From an uncultured Bacilli bacterium (GTDB lineage: Bacteria; Bacillota_I; Bacilli_A; RF39; UBA660): a stretch of DNA of 64,000 nt. The stretch spans positions 62,001 to 126,000 of the forward strand of contig CAKOSP010000002.1 in NCBI GenBank assembly GCA_934102335.1. The letters are read 5' to 3'. The first letter of the stretch is position 1. Each line of letters starts with the position of its first letter. Below, one piece after another: positions 1 through 9,343 of this stretch. The notes under the pieces are model-generated. The model had not been told where the DNA came from. It did no database searches and saw only the letters and a list, made by a program, of their open reading frames with translations. The translations under genes were made by a program, and so were the position numbers.

Positions 1-2920
1 TTTGAATGAATCAGAATATTTTTCACTCATTTCATCTAAGAACTTACTAAAGCAGAATACCTTCGTATATTTATTTTGTCCATCATCATAATCATAACAT
101 GACATAGACTCATTTGTATAGCCTCCATTTGATTCATTGTTTTCATTGTACTCTCTTATTGATTTAGCAAGAGCTGGAGTCATTTCTACACTTAGTATTG
201 GTTTTTCTTCTTCTACTGAAGCACCTTTTTGTTCAATTTCTTTTTTAGTATCTTCAGCTTTTTCACTTATTAATTTAAACTCTGTATTTTCATTCCAGTT
301 ATATCCTAAGTTTCTATCATTTGGATTAACATCTTCTGAAGATATTTGTCTAAATGAAACATTTAATTTATTTGTATCGTAAATACAATTTACACATGTT
401 GAAGTACATGTTGGGCAAACTGGATCCCATTCGCAATCATTATCATCATCACATGTGTAATCACATTCTGGACAGTTTACTGTGTAATAACAAATATAAT
501 CTCCATCAAAATTAATTGTTCCTTTGCCTTTTAAAGTTTTAATTACACTTGTATTAGATCCTGATATACGTCCTGAATCACCAGTGTTATAAAATTCTCC
601 CAAATTAGCAAGCCTATAAGTAAATGTATATACACCTTTTTCAGTTTTAACTGATACTGGAGAACCATCAACTAGTTTACCATTTAGATCTGAGTTTAAA
701 ACATCTTTAACTGTTACTTTTCCAGATGTATATATATTATAAAATTGATTTTGTGTTGTATAATCTGCCGCAGCATTAACTGTACGTTTTACGTATTTAG
801 AAGTTGATACTATTTCATTTTTAGTACTGCATCCGTTGTTATCACAATATAAGTAAGTACGTGTTGTTGTTGGATTAGTTGTTGATGTAGATCCTGAACA
901 ATTATTGTATTCGCTTCCAACTGAGTCACCAGTACAATACCAGTCACTTGTCGATGTTACACAATCTTTTCCACTACATGTTTTAGCCATCTTAGTTTGT
1001 TCATCATTTAATAATTTTTGATAATTTTCTTGATATGTATAATAAATATCTTGGTCAAATTTGAAATTATTTGTCCAATTAGTGCATTGACCATATTGAT
1101 TATTTATATTGTTGTAGTTATTTTGAGCATTTGTAAGTCTTGTTTGAGCTTGAGTTTTTAAACCACTACAATCAGAAGCGTTATACTCATAAGTTTCTTC
1201 TTTTGTTCCATTTAATGAAACTTCCCCATTATTTTTTCTTACATAATCTGGTACTGTTACACTACCAGTTGTATATCCACTGTTTGAATTTGAACATGCT
1301 GTTGTAACTTTTAAATACTCTTTATAAGCTTCTACTAACTCTACTTGAGCATCTGCTATATCACTTTGATATTTTTCAATATTTATTCGATTATCGTTTG
1401 TATTACTTGTAGTTCCTGATGAAGTGTAACATGTTTTGGTTCCTTCGATTCTACCTTGTACTTTAAAGTATCTACCACTTTGAGCTCTTTTTACACCAGA
1501 GAATCTTACTACGGCGTAATCTTCTTTACACCATATTGAACAATATGGGTTAGATGCATCTGTACCACCGTTATTTGCAGTTAACATATATGAGTTACCG
1601 GCATCATCATTTTTCTTTAAAATACATTTTGAAACATTAGTTGGAGCTTTTATTCCACCGATAATGTCATCAGTTTTAGCTGTATCACCAAGTTCAGTAC
1701 AATCTTTTGGAATTGTTACATCTGTTTCACATGCCCCACATAATTCAGTAGTTCCTGGAATTGAATCTGGCATTCCTCCATTTGCTAAGTCAGTATTTCT
1801 TGTATAATAAACAAATCTTTGTGACTCTAAACCAGCATATAACATATATCCTACTGATTGCATTGATGGATCATAATATCTATAAGATAATGTATAACTT
1901 ATTGTTTCACATTCAGGGAAATCAGCTTTAGTTGCATCAATATGAACTCTTATGTAAACTTTATCAACTCCTAAAGCCACTAAATTAGTTGAGCTTGAAA
2001 GCGTTTGATAATTTACACCATCAGTTGAATATTGTAGTGTCATGAATTTGCTATATGAGGAAGATAATGTAACATTTTTAACAAATCCAGCATTTCTATC
2101 ATAAATTGAAGTGTTTACAACATATACAATATCTCTTGTTAAGTATTTATTACCATTTTTAGTTGATTCTTTGATTAATCCAGAATCGCTTAATTTTATT
2201 TTATATGCATCAGTTGATGTTTGAGAATTATTAATTCTTGATTGAGCGGCAGTACGCAAAGCATTAATTGTTAAACCTTTGATATTTGATAACATCGCGT
2301 CTGCTCCACCAAATGGAGTAATATATCCTGCTGGAGTATATTGTTCTGTATAAGAAACTGCATCATATATTGCTCTTTTAGCAGAATTTCCACTTAATTT
2401 TGTTGGTGGATTAACTCCATAGAATGCTTGATACCAGTATGTATAATTCTCTTCTTTTTCACTTATCCAGTTAGCAAATGTTACTATAAATGTTGAATTT
2501 AAATCATCTCCACCTGGGTATGTTCCTTTTCTTGCCATTCCCATGCCAACAGTTAAGAAACGTAAAGCATTTGTTGTTGTTTCGTAATCATAATCTGCAT
2601 TATAAGCATTTTCCATTACACTCATCAAAGAAATTTCGTAGGCTCTTTGTCTTCCTGTTGTGTTATCAACAAGTTTTCTTTCACTTAAACCATTTAAATT
2701 TCCATATAGTGCTGGGTCTATACAATATGCATCATAGTCATTTGGAACAGTTTTATATGAGACTATATTGTTATGCCATGTTTGGCCCTCTTTAGTATAA
2801 GTCATACTAGAATTAATAATTCCAGTTTTGTTAAGTTGAGTAACAGCATTAACTTTAACAGTAAACATTATTGATAAAGTTAAAACTATTGTAAAAATAA
2901 TTTTATTTAATTTTTTCATC
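1..2920 (-). CDS. Large Cys-rich secreted surface protein, frameshifted in the signal peptide, 3' end outside window
   Basis: An open frame of more than 950 codons runs off the left edge. A well-placed start (ATG at 2920 behind AGGAG) begins an ideal signal peptide (MKKLNKIIFTIVL), but one extra base at about 2881-2884 breaks the frame; the sequence after it (TLSIMFTVKVNA, then VTQLNK) is in the +1 frame. The first in-frame ATG after the break is at 2868 and would lack most of the signal peptide. The mature part is rich in Thr, Asn, Tyr and Cys, with a CPxC-type cluster near 410-480 followed by an LNVSFRQISSEDVNPNDR segment closely matching the paralogue at 3814-6678. An early YCIDP motif resembles thioester-domain adhesins (inference). 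It overlaps its upstream partner by 18 bases. Function unknown; probably an exported surface protein, either disrupted or affected by a sequencing indel. Confidence 0.75.
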
Positions 2921-3661
2921 TGTTTTTCTCCTCTTCTTCTTTAGAGTAATCACAGTGACAACCCCCACGATTAATACACAGCTAGTGGCAACAACTGCAG
3001 TTTTATGATTTCTAACAAATTTAAATAATTTGTTATCATTTTTATTAACTGATTGCCCTTCTTCATTAATCTTTCCTGCTTTGAAATCATTTAGTTTCTT
3101 TTCAAATGTTTCATAATCAATTTTTTCGAATGTTACAAACTCTTGACATAAATAAAAGTCATTATTATTTTTACATGCCTCTAGAGCTGAATATTCATTA
3201 GCTCTTGGCAGTGATAAATATGTTGTATATAACTTTTCATTTGGACATCCTGTTTTATCTGATGAATAAATTTCAAAAGTTAATTTATTTATTCTTGATA
3301 AATTTTTCCACTCCATTTTATAAATGCCATTAGTTGTATCTTCAAAGTTAGCTCGTAATTTCATACTTTCATCTTCGTTAGAAATAATCACATAAGTTTG
3401 TTCTGTTATATTTAAAACATTTATCATAAAGTATTTATATTCGGCAACATAACTTTCAGCTTCTGGTGTCCCAATTAAAACATCTGGTATTCCATAGGAG
3501 TCCGAATTTAATGTACCAACTTTAATTTCGTAATTTGTTTTAACTTGAGCAGCTATATTATTTAATTCTGCTAGTTCTTTATATGAACAAGAAGATGCTG
3601 CATTAACTGAAAACATTCCTATAAAAAATACACTTAATATCAAGATAATACCCTTTTTCAT
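2903..3661 (-). CDS. Small membrane-anchored surface protein, partner of the large Cys-rich protein (copy 1)
   Basis: This 252-residue protein has an N-terminal signal peptide ending near VNAASSC, an extracellular domain with several Cys (CSYKEL, TGCPNEKL, EACKNNNDFYLC), one C-terminal membrane helix (AVVATSCVLIVGVVTVITL) and a basic tail (KKKRRK). It is clearly paralogous to the 266-residue protein at 6665-7414: both begin the mature part with CxYxxxAExNxxAAQVKxxYEIK and share the GCPNEKL/NCPNEKL segment. Both precede a large Cys-rich secreted protein with a short overlap, so the pair probably acts together at the cell surface. I recognise no named family. Confidence 0.85.
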   Translation of the reverse strand: MKKGIILILSVFFIGMFSVNAASSCSYKELAELNNIAAQVKTNYEIKVGTLNSDSYGIPDVLIGTPEAESYVAEYKYFMINVLNITEQTYVIISNEDESMKLRANFEDTTNGIYKMEWKNLSRINKLTFEIYSSDKTGCPNEKLYTTYLSLPRANEYSALEACKNNNDFYLCQEFVTFEKIDYETFEKKLNDFKAGKINEEGQSVNKNDNKLFKFVRNHKTAVVATSCVLIVGVVTVITLKKKRRKTDEKIK

Positions 3662-3780
3662 CTTTACTATAGTCTTCCTCCTTTACTAACTTTTATTTTA
3701 TCATATTAGGGTAACAAATACAATATTTATTAATGGCTAATCAACGTTGTTGGTTATATATAATAACGCAATTTTCCAAG

Positions 3781-3806
3781 AAAAAAAAGCCCTAATTTTT
3801 CATTAG
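3781..3806 (-). terminator. Rho-independent terminator after the 954-residue surface protein
   Basis: On the minus strand CTAAT-GAAAA-ATTAG is followed by GGC and eight T, just beyond the stop codon at 3814. The stem is short, so strength is uncertain. Confidence 0.55.
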
Positions 3807-3813
3807 AACTTTT

Positions 3814-6678
3814 CTATTTCCAAGATGGTCCTCCAATATGATTTGGATCATCAAAATTAAAGGTTGTAGTCGTATAATATTTGCCTTTGTCATTTGTACC
3901 AACTCTAATTTGATTTGAACTTATAAACAGTGTCCAATATCCAGAATCTGATACAGTTTGAGTATTTCTTTTACCTGCAGCAGTTCTAGTATTTATAAAA
4001 TTAATTTGATTATTGTATTTAGATTTTAAATCATCTAAAACCGTACTGTAACACGCTAAATTTTTGTATGTTTTTGAATCTTTATCTATATCATAGCATT
4101 CCATAGTATCATTGCTATAAGACTTATTTTTATTATACTTTCTAAGTTCTTGAGCTAATTCTGGAGTCATATCAACTGTTAATATTGGAGTTTGCTCTGC
4201 TTGTTCTCCATTTTTTTCAATTTCAGTTACGGTTGTCCAAGCTTTTAAATTAGTATAATTAAATTCTGTATTAACAAAATACGTAGGTAATCCTATATTC
4301 CAGTTGTAGCCCAATTCTCTATCATTTGGATTTATATCATTGGATGAAACTTGTCTAAAGTTGAGTTTTAATTTAGATTCATCATATAAGCAATTTACAC
4401 AATCACTATTGCAGGTTGGACAGTTATTCCACTCACACTTATCACCACTGCAATCTGCTTTACAATTTGGACAATTTACGAAGTAATAACATACATATTC
4501 GCCATTAAATTTTACTTTTCCTTGGCTTTGTAACTTGCTTAGTACACTATGTTTATTACCAATTAATCTTCCTGGATTTCCTTGATTATCGTAATAATCT
4601 CCTAAATTCGTTAATCTAAACTTGTATTGATATAGTCCTTTTTCTGTATCTATTTTTACTGGTAAACCATTTACATCCGAGGTGTTTTTTACACTTGTAG
4701 TGGATTTTTTTATACTACCTGATGTGTATATATTTTGATATTGGGTTTTTGTAGAATAGCCTGCACTGGTTGTTAATGCTATCTTTAACCTTCCATCTTG
4801 TAATCCGATTTTATTTAACGCTAGTTTAGAATAAAGGGTTGCATCAATATGATTTGAGGCTATTTTTTGTGGGGTTACCGCACAATTTCTATAATCACTA
4901 CTTTGTGACATACTAGGACAATACCAAATGTTTATATAATCTATTGTTGGTATGTTTTTCTTCATATTTACGTAATCTTTTTGTTTACTTAGTTGACCAA
5001 AATAATCATCATCATACTTGTATTGAAGTTCAGAAAAACTTCCTGTTTTGGTTAAAAAACTAAATTTTGGATAATTTTTTGACATTATATTTCTTACCAA
5101 TCTTGTTGCAACAGTTTTACATGCTGGAGTCGTTGTTACTATATAGCAAGTAATATAATCTGTAATGGTAGCATTTATTTGGAAATATCTTCCACTTGTT
5201 ACTTTAGCAAATTCTTTGTTTTGTTCTTTTACTACTCCATAAGGGTCAAAATTTATTTTATATTCTTCTTTACAATAAATATTTTCACAACTAGAATTAC
5301 CAAATAAATACTTGCTATTATCTAATTTATATGTGTTTCCAACATCATCAGAATTATCTGTAAAACATTTAGCATCATCGTTATTTTGAGCATCTTTTTT
5401 TGTGATAATTGTTCCAGTTGTTCCCTTATCGCAGGCGCTAGAAATGTTTATAGTGGTATCGCATGGACGTTTTATCTCGGTTGTAAAAGTTAAAATATTT
5501 GATATGGCATTTGTTTTTCCACTTTTATCTAAACCAATTAAACGTTGAGATGATTCTGAAGCACTTGTTGATTTAAATACATAGCCAACTTTACAATCAG
5601 AATCAGGACAATACTCGAATGTTATAGAGTATTTTAAAGGATTATTAAAATTTTTATTTTCTGGGACTAAAAACGAAAGATTAACATTGGTTGAATTAAT
5701 TAAGTTTGTTCCAATGCCAGGAGATACTGTTACACTAGCATTGCTATTATTTGTAATGTCTATGGATTTTATTCTGATAAATCCGTTTTCTAATCCTGTT
5801 TTTCTTACTTCTAAGGTTACGTTCTTTTTTAAATAATACTGATTATTTAAGGTTTCTAATGTTGTTTCACTTTGTGAGGAAACTGTTAATATTTTATTAG
5901 CATCAATGCTTTTTTTGTTACTTACTGCATTCGCTCCAGCTTTTAGGGCGCCAACAAACAAATTCCAAACATCATCTAGATCTGTTTTTTCTCCTGTTGT
6001 ATTATAAGAAAGGAAAGGATTTTTAGAAATTCTTGTGTTACTAGCACAAGTTCCCTCTTTAAATTTTAAACTACTTAATGATTTAATTCCACTTGCTATT
6101 TTCCAATTTTCTAAATTATTATTGTTTCCATTTAACCAATTGTATGCTGTTTGACTATATGCATTTAAATATCCCCATCCTTGGCAAACATAGTTGTTAT
6201 ATACTGTTAAGCTTTCGGTATTTTGATTATTCCAAGCGGCATTAATTAATCTGGAAGCAGTTTCTTTAACTAAATCACTTCCATTTGCCTTTAAAATATA
6301 TATTTGTGCAGCATCATAGCCTATGTAATTACCAGAATATGGATTAAGATATCTAACTATCTTAACTTGACTTGGAGTAACTAGTACTGGATCTATGCAT
6401 AGCAGACTTCCAAGTTTTGTGCCATCTTTAGCCTTTAAATATTCTGTCCATTTCGAATTGGTAACTTTAGCTACATCTGAACTAGTGTAATTATAGTAAT
6501 AATAAAAATCTGAGTCAGTTTTAGTTCTAGCTTCAGGATCTTGGCTTGTACAATTTTCATTACTATACACATCAAAAACAGTTCCTAAGTCATAAGAAAC
6601 GGCTAATTTATTAGCTGGTATTAAACACACTATAATCGTAATTATGAATAAAATTACTTTTTTACTAAAATTTTTCAT
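3814..6678 (-). CDS. Large Cys-rich secreted surface protein (copy 2)
   Basis: This 954-residue protein starts with a signal peptide (MKNFSKKVILFIITIIVCLIP) behind a GGAG ribosome site and overlaps the upstream partner gene by 14 bases. An N-terminal LLCIDP motif (Cys about 94) and a YSQTAYNW motif (Gln about 176) resemble the Cys and Gln motifs of Gram-positive thioester adhesin domains; this is inference. A Cys-rich cluster (CPNCKADC..C..CPTCNSDCVNC) lies near residues 740-775, followed by a segment shared with the protein at 1-2920 (FRQVSSNDINPNDRELGYNW). No C-terminal membrane helix or sortase signal is visible, so it may be held by its small membrane-anchored partner or by disulfides. 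Function unknown. Confidence 0.85.
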   Translation of the reverse strand: MKNFSKKVILFIITIIVCLIPANKLAVSYDLGTVFDVYSNENCTSQDPEARTKTDSDFYYYYNYTSSDVAKVTNSKWTEYLKAKDGTKLGSLLCIDPVLVTPSQVKIVRYLNPYSGNYIGYDAAQIYILKANGSDLVKETASRLINAAWNNQNTESLTVYNNYVCQGWGYLNAYSQTAYNWLNGNNNNLENWKIASGIKSLSSLKFKEGTCASNTRISKNPFLSYNTTGEKTDLDDVWNLFVGALKAGANAVSNKKSIDANKILTVSSQSETTLETLNNQYYLKKNVTLEVRKTGLENGFIRIKSIDITNNSNASVTVSPGIGTNLINSTNVNLSFLVPENKNFNNPLKYSITFEYCPDSDCKVGYVFKSTSASESSQRLIGLDKSGKTNAISNILTFTTEIKRPCDTTINISSACDKGTTGTIITKKDAQNNDDAKCFTDNSDDVGNTYKLDNSKYLFGNSSCENIYCKEEYKINFDPYGVVKEQNKEFAKVTSGRYFQINATITDYITCYIVTTTPACKTVATRLVRNIMSKNYPKFSFLTKTGSFSELQYKYDDDYFGQLSKQKDYVNMKKNIPTIDYINIWYCPSMSQSSDYRNCAVTPQKIASNHIDATLYSKLALNKIGLQDGRLKIALTTSAGYSTKTQYQNIYTSGSIKKSTTSVKNTSDVNGLPVKIDTEKGLYQYKFRLTNLGDYYDNQGNPGRLIGNKHSVLSKLQSQGKVKFNGEYVCYYFVNCPNCKADCSGDKCEWNNCPTCNSDCVNCLYDESKLKLNFRQVSSNDINPNDRELGYNWNIGLPTYFVNTEFNYTNLKAWTTVTEIEKNGEQAEQTPILTVDMTPELAQELRKYNKNKSYSNDTMECYDIDKDSKTYKNLACYSTVLDDLKSKYNNQINFINTRTAAGKRNTQTVSDSGYWTLFISSNQIRVGTNDKGKYYTTTTFNFDDPNHIGGPSWK

Positions 6679-7414
6679 GCACTTTTCTCCTACCTTTTCT
6701 TTTTTTCTTAGTAGTCACCAGTACAATCCCCACAATTATTATTACTACGATTACACTACTTGTTGTTATAATTGCTATTTTATTATTCTTTATAAAAGTT
6801 TTTAAATTGTTTTTTTCTTCTTTAGGTATCTCTGTTGAATTTGAATCTATCTCACCTTTTTTATAAGCTTCAATTTTTGAGATTAATTCATCAGATGTTG
6901 GTTCATTAAATAATATGTATGGTTGACATAGATTTAAATCTTTAGTATCTTGACAAATAGCTAAATTTGCATAAGGATTTCTTTTGGGAATTTTTAAAGA
7001 TATTACTTTTAATTTTTCGTTAGGACAATTAGTATTTTCTGATGAATATATTTCTATGGAATATACTACTATTTCATCTTCATTACTCCATTTAAATGTG
7101 TATGAACCATCATTTGTGTCAGTATAATTTACTTTTATTTCATCTTCATTTAGGTTATTTTTGATTATTAAATATAGATTTTCTGATAAATTATAAACAC
7201 TTGATTCTAAGTAATCATACTTTATATCATCAATAGCTTCTAAGTACATATTTGAGTCAAGTATTCCGGTTTTTATTTCATAGGTTGCTTTAACCTGTGC
7301 TGCATAAGAATTCATTTCCGCTCTTTGCTGATATGTACACTCTTCGGCTTTAGCCATCAAAGGAAATAATAGTGAAATAAGTAATGCAATAACAATAATC
7401 CTTTTTAGATTCAT
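6665..7414 (-). CDS. Small membrane-anchored surface protein, partner of the large Cys-rich protein (copy 2)
   Basis: I place the start at ATG 7414 (MNLKRIIVIALLISLLFPLMAKA), behind GAGGGTG and downstream of a good promoter at 7437-7465; the longer frame to 7465 would begin inside that promoter. The 249-residue protein has a signal peptide, a Cys-containing extracellular domain (ECTYQQRAEMNSYAAQVK, NCPNEKL), a C-terminal helix (IAIITTSSVIVVIIIVGIVLV) and a basic tail (KKKRKGRRK). It is a paralogue of the 252-residue protein at 2903-3661 and first gene of the second copy of the surface module. Role unknown. Confidence 0.82.
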   Translation of the reverse strand: MNLKRIIVIALLISLLFPLMAKAEECTYQQRAEMNSYAAQVKATYEIKTGILDSNMYLEAIDDIKYDYLESSVYNLSENLYLIIKNNLNEDEIKVNYTDTNDGSYTFKWSNEDEIVVYSIEIYSSENTNCPNEKLKVISLKIPKRNPYANLAICQDTKDLNLCQPYILFNEPTSDELISKIEAYKKGEIDSNSTEIPKEEKNNLKTFIKNNKIAIITTSSVIVVIIIVGIVLVTTKKKRKGRRKVHEKF

Positions 7415-7436
7415 TTTAACACCCTCTACTATAGAC

Positions 7437-7465
7437 ATTTTAGCATATAAACTTATTAAACTCAA
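7437..7465 (-). promoter_or_regulatory. Promoter of the surface-protein operon
   Basis: TTGAGT, 17 bases, then TAAAAT preceded by TGC (extended -10). Predicted transcription starts about 15-20 bases before the ATG at 7414. Confidence 0.65.
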
Positions 7466-7469
7466 TAAA

Positions 7470-7498
7470 TTGCTTAATACTTTTTTTTGTGTTATATT
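7470..7498 (+). promoter_or_regulatory. Promoter of the CPBP protease gene
   Basis: TTGCTT, 17 bases, TATATT. It lies back to back with the divergent surface-operon promoter and implies translation starts at 7515 rather than further upstream. Confidence 0.5.
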
Positions 7499-7514
7499 TA
7501 TTATGGTGAAAATA

Positions 7515-8192
7515 ATGGCGAATAAAGTTAAGAGTATTATTTTAGAAACTTTAAAATTTGTAGGAGTTTTTATTTTATATTTCTTTTTAAGTGTTGAGTT
7601 AAATAGTTTGTTAAGTCAATATATAAAAAGTGATAATTTTTGGATTTCTAATATTAGTTTAATTGCTTCTACATTACTAGTTACTCTAGTTTTATGCTTT
7701 ATTTATAGAAAAAGATTATTAGAAGATTTACATGATTTTAAAAAACAAGATTTACAAGATGGAATCAAGTATTGGCTGGTGGGCCTTGGAATTATGATTG
7801 TAACCAATTACACTATTTTATTTTTTATAGGGCAAATGCCTAGTAATGAGAGTGTTAATAGAAGTATTATTACAGCTTATCCTTTATACGCAGCACTTTG
7901 TATGTGTGTAATTGCTCCTCTAGAAGAAGAAATAATATTTAGACTTTCATTGAGAAAGATTTTTAGTAGCAAGTATTTATATGCTTTATGCAGTGGTTTA
8001 ATATTTGGATATGCTCATGTTTTAGGAACCGGTTTTCCAGAAATATTGTACATTATACCCTATGGGGCTTTAGGATTTATGTTTGCTTTAGCTTATTATG
8101 AAACTGATAATATTTTTACTTCAGTTTCACTACATATAATTCATAATGTTTTAACAATATTATTAATTGTGATAACTAGTAGCATGATATAG
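7515..8192 (+). CDS. CPBP-family intramembrane metalloprotease
   Basis: A multi-pass membrane protein of 225 residues with the three CPBP (Rce1/Abi) motifs: EEEIIFR at about 137-143 (EExxxR), FGYAHV (FxxxH) and HIIHN near the C-terminus. In the family these residues bind the catalytic metal or act as base inside the membrane; bacterial members serve in peptide maturation, bacteriocin immunity or regulation. I chose ATG 7515, which has GGTGA five bases upstream; a longer frame to 7470 would overlap the promoter. The phosphoesterase gene follows after 7 bases, so the two are probably co-transcribed. The substrate cannot be told from context. Confidence 0.88.
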   Translation: MANKVKSIILETLKFVGVFILYFFLSVELNSLLSQYIKSDNFWISNISLIASTLLVTLVLCFIYRKRLLEDLHDFKKQDLQDGIKYWLVGLGIMIVTNYTILFFIGQMPSNESVNRSIITAYPLYAALCMCVIAPLEEEIIFRLSLRKIFSSKYLYALCSGLIFGYAHVLGTGFPEILYIIPYGALGFMFALAYYETDNIFTSVSLHIIHNVLTILLIVITSSMI

Positions 8193-8199
8193 GAGGTAT

Positions 8200-9018
8200 A
8201 TGAAACGTTTTTTTTGTTTAATTATTGTTTTATTAGCAGGATTTTATTTATATGCTAGATATTTAGGAATTAAGGGTTTACAAACTCATGAATATAATAT
8301 AATGAGCGAAGACATTCCGAATGAATTTAATGGTTTTACAATTGCTCAATTTTCAGATTTTTTATACGGAGGCACTACAGATATTGATACATTAAGTAAC
8401 TTAGTTGATAAGATTAATGATTATAAGCCAAATGTTCTGGTTTTTACTGGTGATTTAATTAAAAGTGACTATACTTTAAATGAAGATGAACAAAATAAAA
8501 TAATTGAAGTTTTAAATAAATTAAATGTAGAACAAAATAAATTTTATATTTTGGGTGATACAGATGTGGATAAAGAACAAATAGTTACTGATGTTCTTAA
8601 TAAATCAAAATTTAAATTATTGAATAATACAAATGAGCTTGTTTTTAATAAAGCTATTAGTCCAATAATGATTGCGGGAATTAGTAGTTTTGATAAAGTA
8701 AATGAAGCCTTATATAATGAAACTGACGCTGTTTATAAAATTGTTTTAATTCATGAATCTGATTTTGCTGATAAATTAGTTGATTATGATATTAATACTA
8801 TTATTGCTGGACATAGTCTTGGAGGATTGGTAAAAGTTCCATTTATTGGAGGAATAATAAAGCAAAAAAATGGGGAAAAATATTTGGACGGTTCATACCA
8901 AATTAACGACAAAATAACTCTTTATACTTCAAATGGCATTGGAACAGATAAATATCCATATAGAGCTTTAAATACACCTTCGTTTAACATTTATAGATTA
9001 TATAATAAAGCTAATTAA
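8200..9018 (+). CDS. Membrane-anchored metallophosphoesterase-like protein with degenerate metal site
   Basis: A 272-residue protein with one N-terminal membrane helix followed by a calcineurin-like phosphoesterase fold resembling YkuE-type enzymes. The layout of metal-binding motifs is present but several ligands are replaced: the usual D-x-H is SDFLYG (His to Leu at about 55), the GD motif (VFTGDL) is intact, the GNH[DE] motif reads GDTD (about 119-122), the LxH motif survives as LIHESD, and GH[TS]HGG reads GHSLGG. Catalysis by the standard two-metal mechanism is therefore doubtful. The ribosome site is AGGAGG. It ends at a strong bidirectional terminator. Confidence 0.8.
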   Translation: MKRFFCLIIVLLAGFYLYARYLGIKGLQTHEYNIMSEDIPNEFNGFTIAQFSDFLYGGTTDIDTLSNLVDKINDYKPNVLVFTGDLIKSDYTLNEDEQNKIIEVLNKLNVEQNKFYILGDTDVDKEQIVTDVLNKSKFKLLNNTNELVFNKAISPIMIAGISSFDKVNEALYNETDAVYKIVLIHESDFADKLVDYDINTIIAGHSLGGLVKVPFIGGIIKQKNGEKYLDGSYQINDKITLYTSNGIGTDKYPYRALNTPSFNIYRLYNKAN

Positions 9019-9019
9019 A

Positions 9020-9062
9020 CTTATAAAAAAAACATATACGATTTGTATATGTTTTTTATAAG
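9020..9062. terminator. Bidirectional terminator between convergent genes
   Basis: ACATATAC-GATTT-GTATATGT flanked by an A tract on the left and a T tract on the right; works for the phosphoesterase (+) and the 95-residue gene (-), whose stop codon lies inside it. Confidence 0.85.
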
Positions 9063-9343
9063 TACTCTATTATATTTATATTTTTTTCAATCTTTGATAT
9101 TAAGTCTTCTGGTTCATATTTATCAAAGATTGCCTTAAATGTACTAGCGTCTAATAAAAATGTATCATAAAATTTATTAAACACTTCTTTATAGTTATTT
9201 ATTCCTAAATCTTTTAGATAACTTAAATTTGTTGTTACTAATTTGGTATTGTCTTTCAATTTAATTTTTAATCTATCAGGAATGTTTTTGTCTAAGGCTT
9301 TAATTTCTTCTTCAGAAAAGCCTAAATCTTTTAAATAACTCAT
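9056..9343 (-). CDS. Small helical protein with mTERF-like repeats
   Basis: A 95-residue predicted all-helical protein. The pattern NLSYLKDLGINNYKEVFNKF followed by a second helix pair (EDLISKIEKNINIIEYL) resembles the helical repeat of mTERF-type proteins; similar patterns occur in both upstream operon neighbours. Its start overlaps the previous stop codon (ATGA at 9340-9343), indicating translational coupling. No function can be assigned. Confidence 0.75.
   Translation of the reverse strand: MSYLKDLGFSEEEIKALDKNIPDRLKIKLKDNTKLVTTNLSYLKDLGINNYKEVFNKFYDTFLLDASTFKAIFDKYEPEDLISKIEKNINIIEYL

Noticed and set aside
2880..2890. TTTAAAC slippery heptamer at the frameshift in the signal peptide, suggesting programmed -1 frameshifting
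   Set aside because: The frame needed downstream is +1, whereas slippage at this heptamer gives -1, which meets a stop after three codons. A simple indel explains it better.
3720..3775. Partial palindrome around TAATCAACGTTGTTGGTTA
   Set aside because: Pairing is imperfect and there is no clear link to a promoter; not supportable as an operator.
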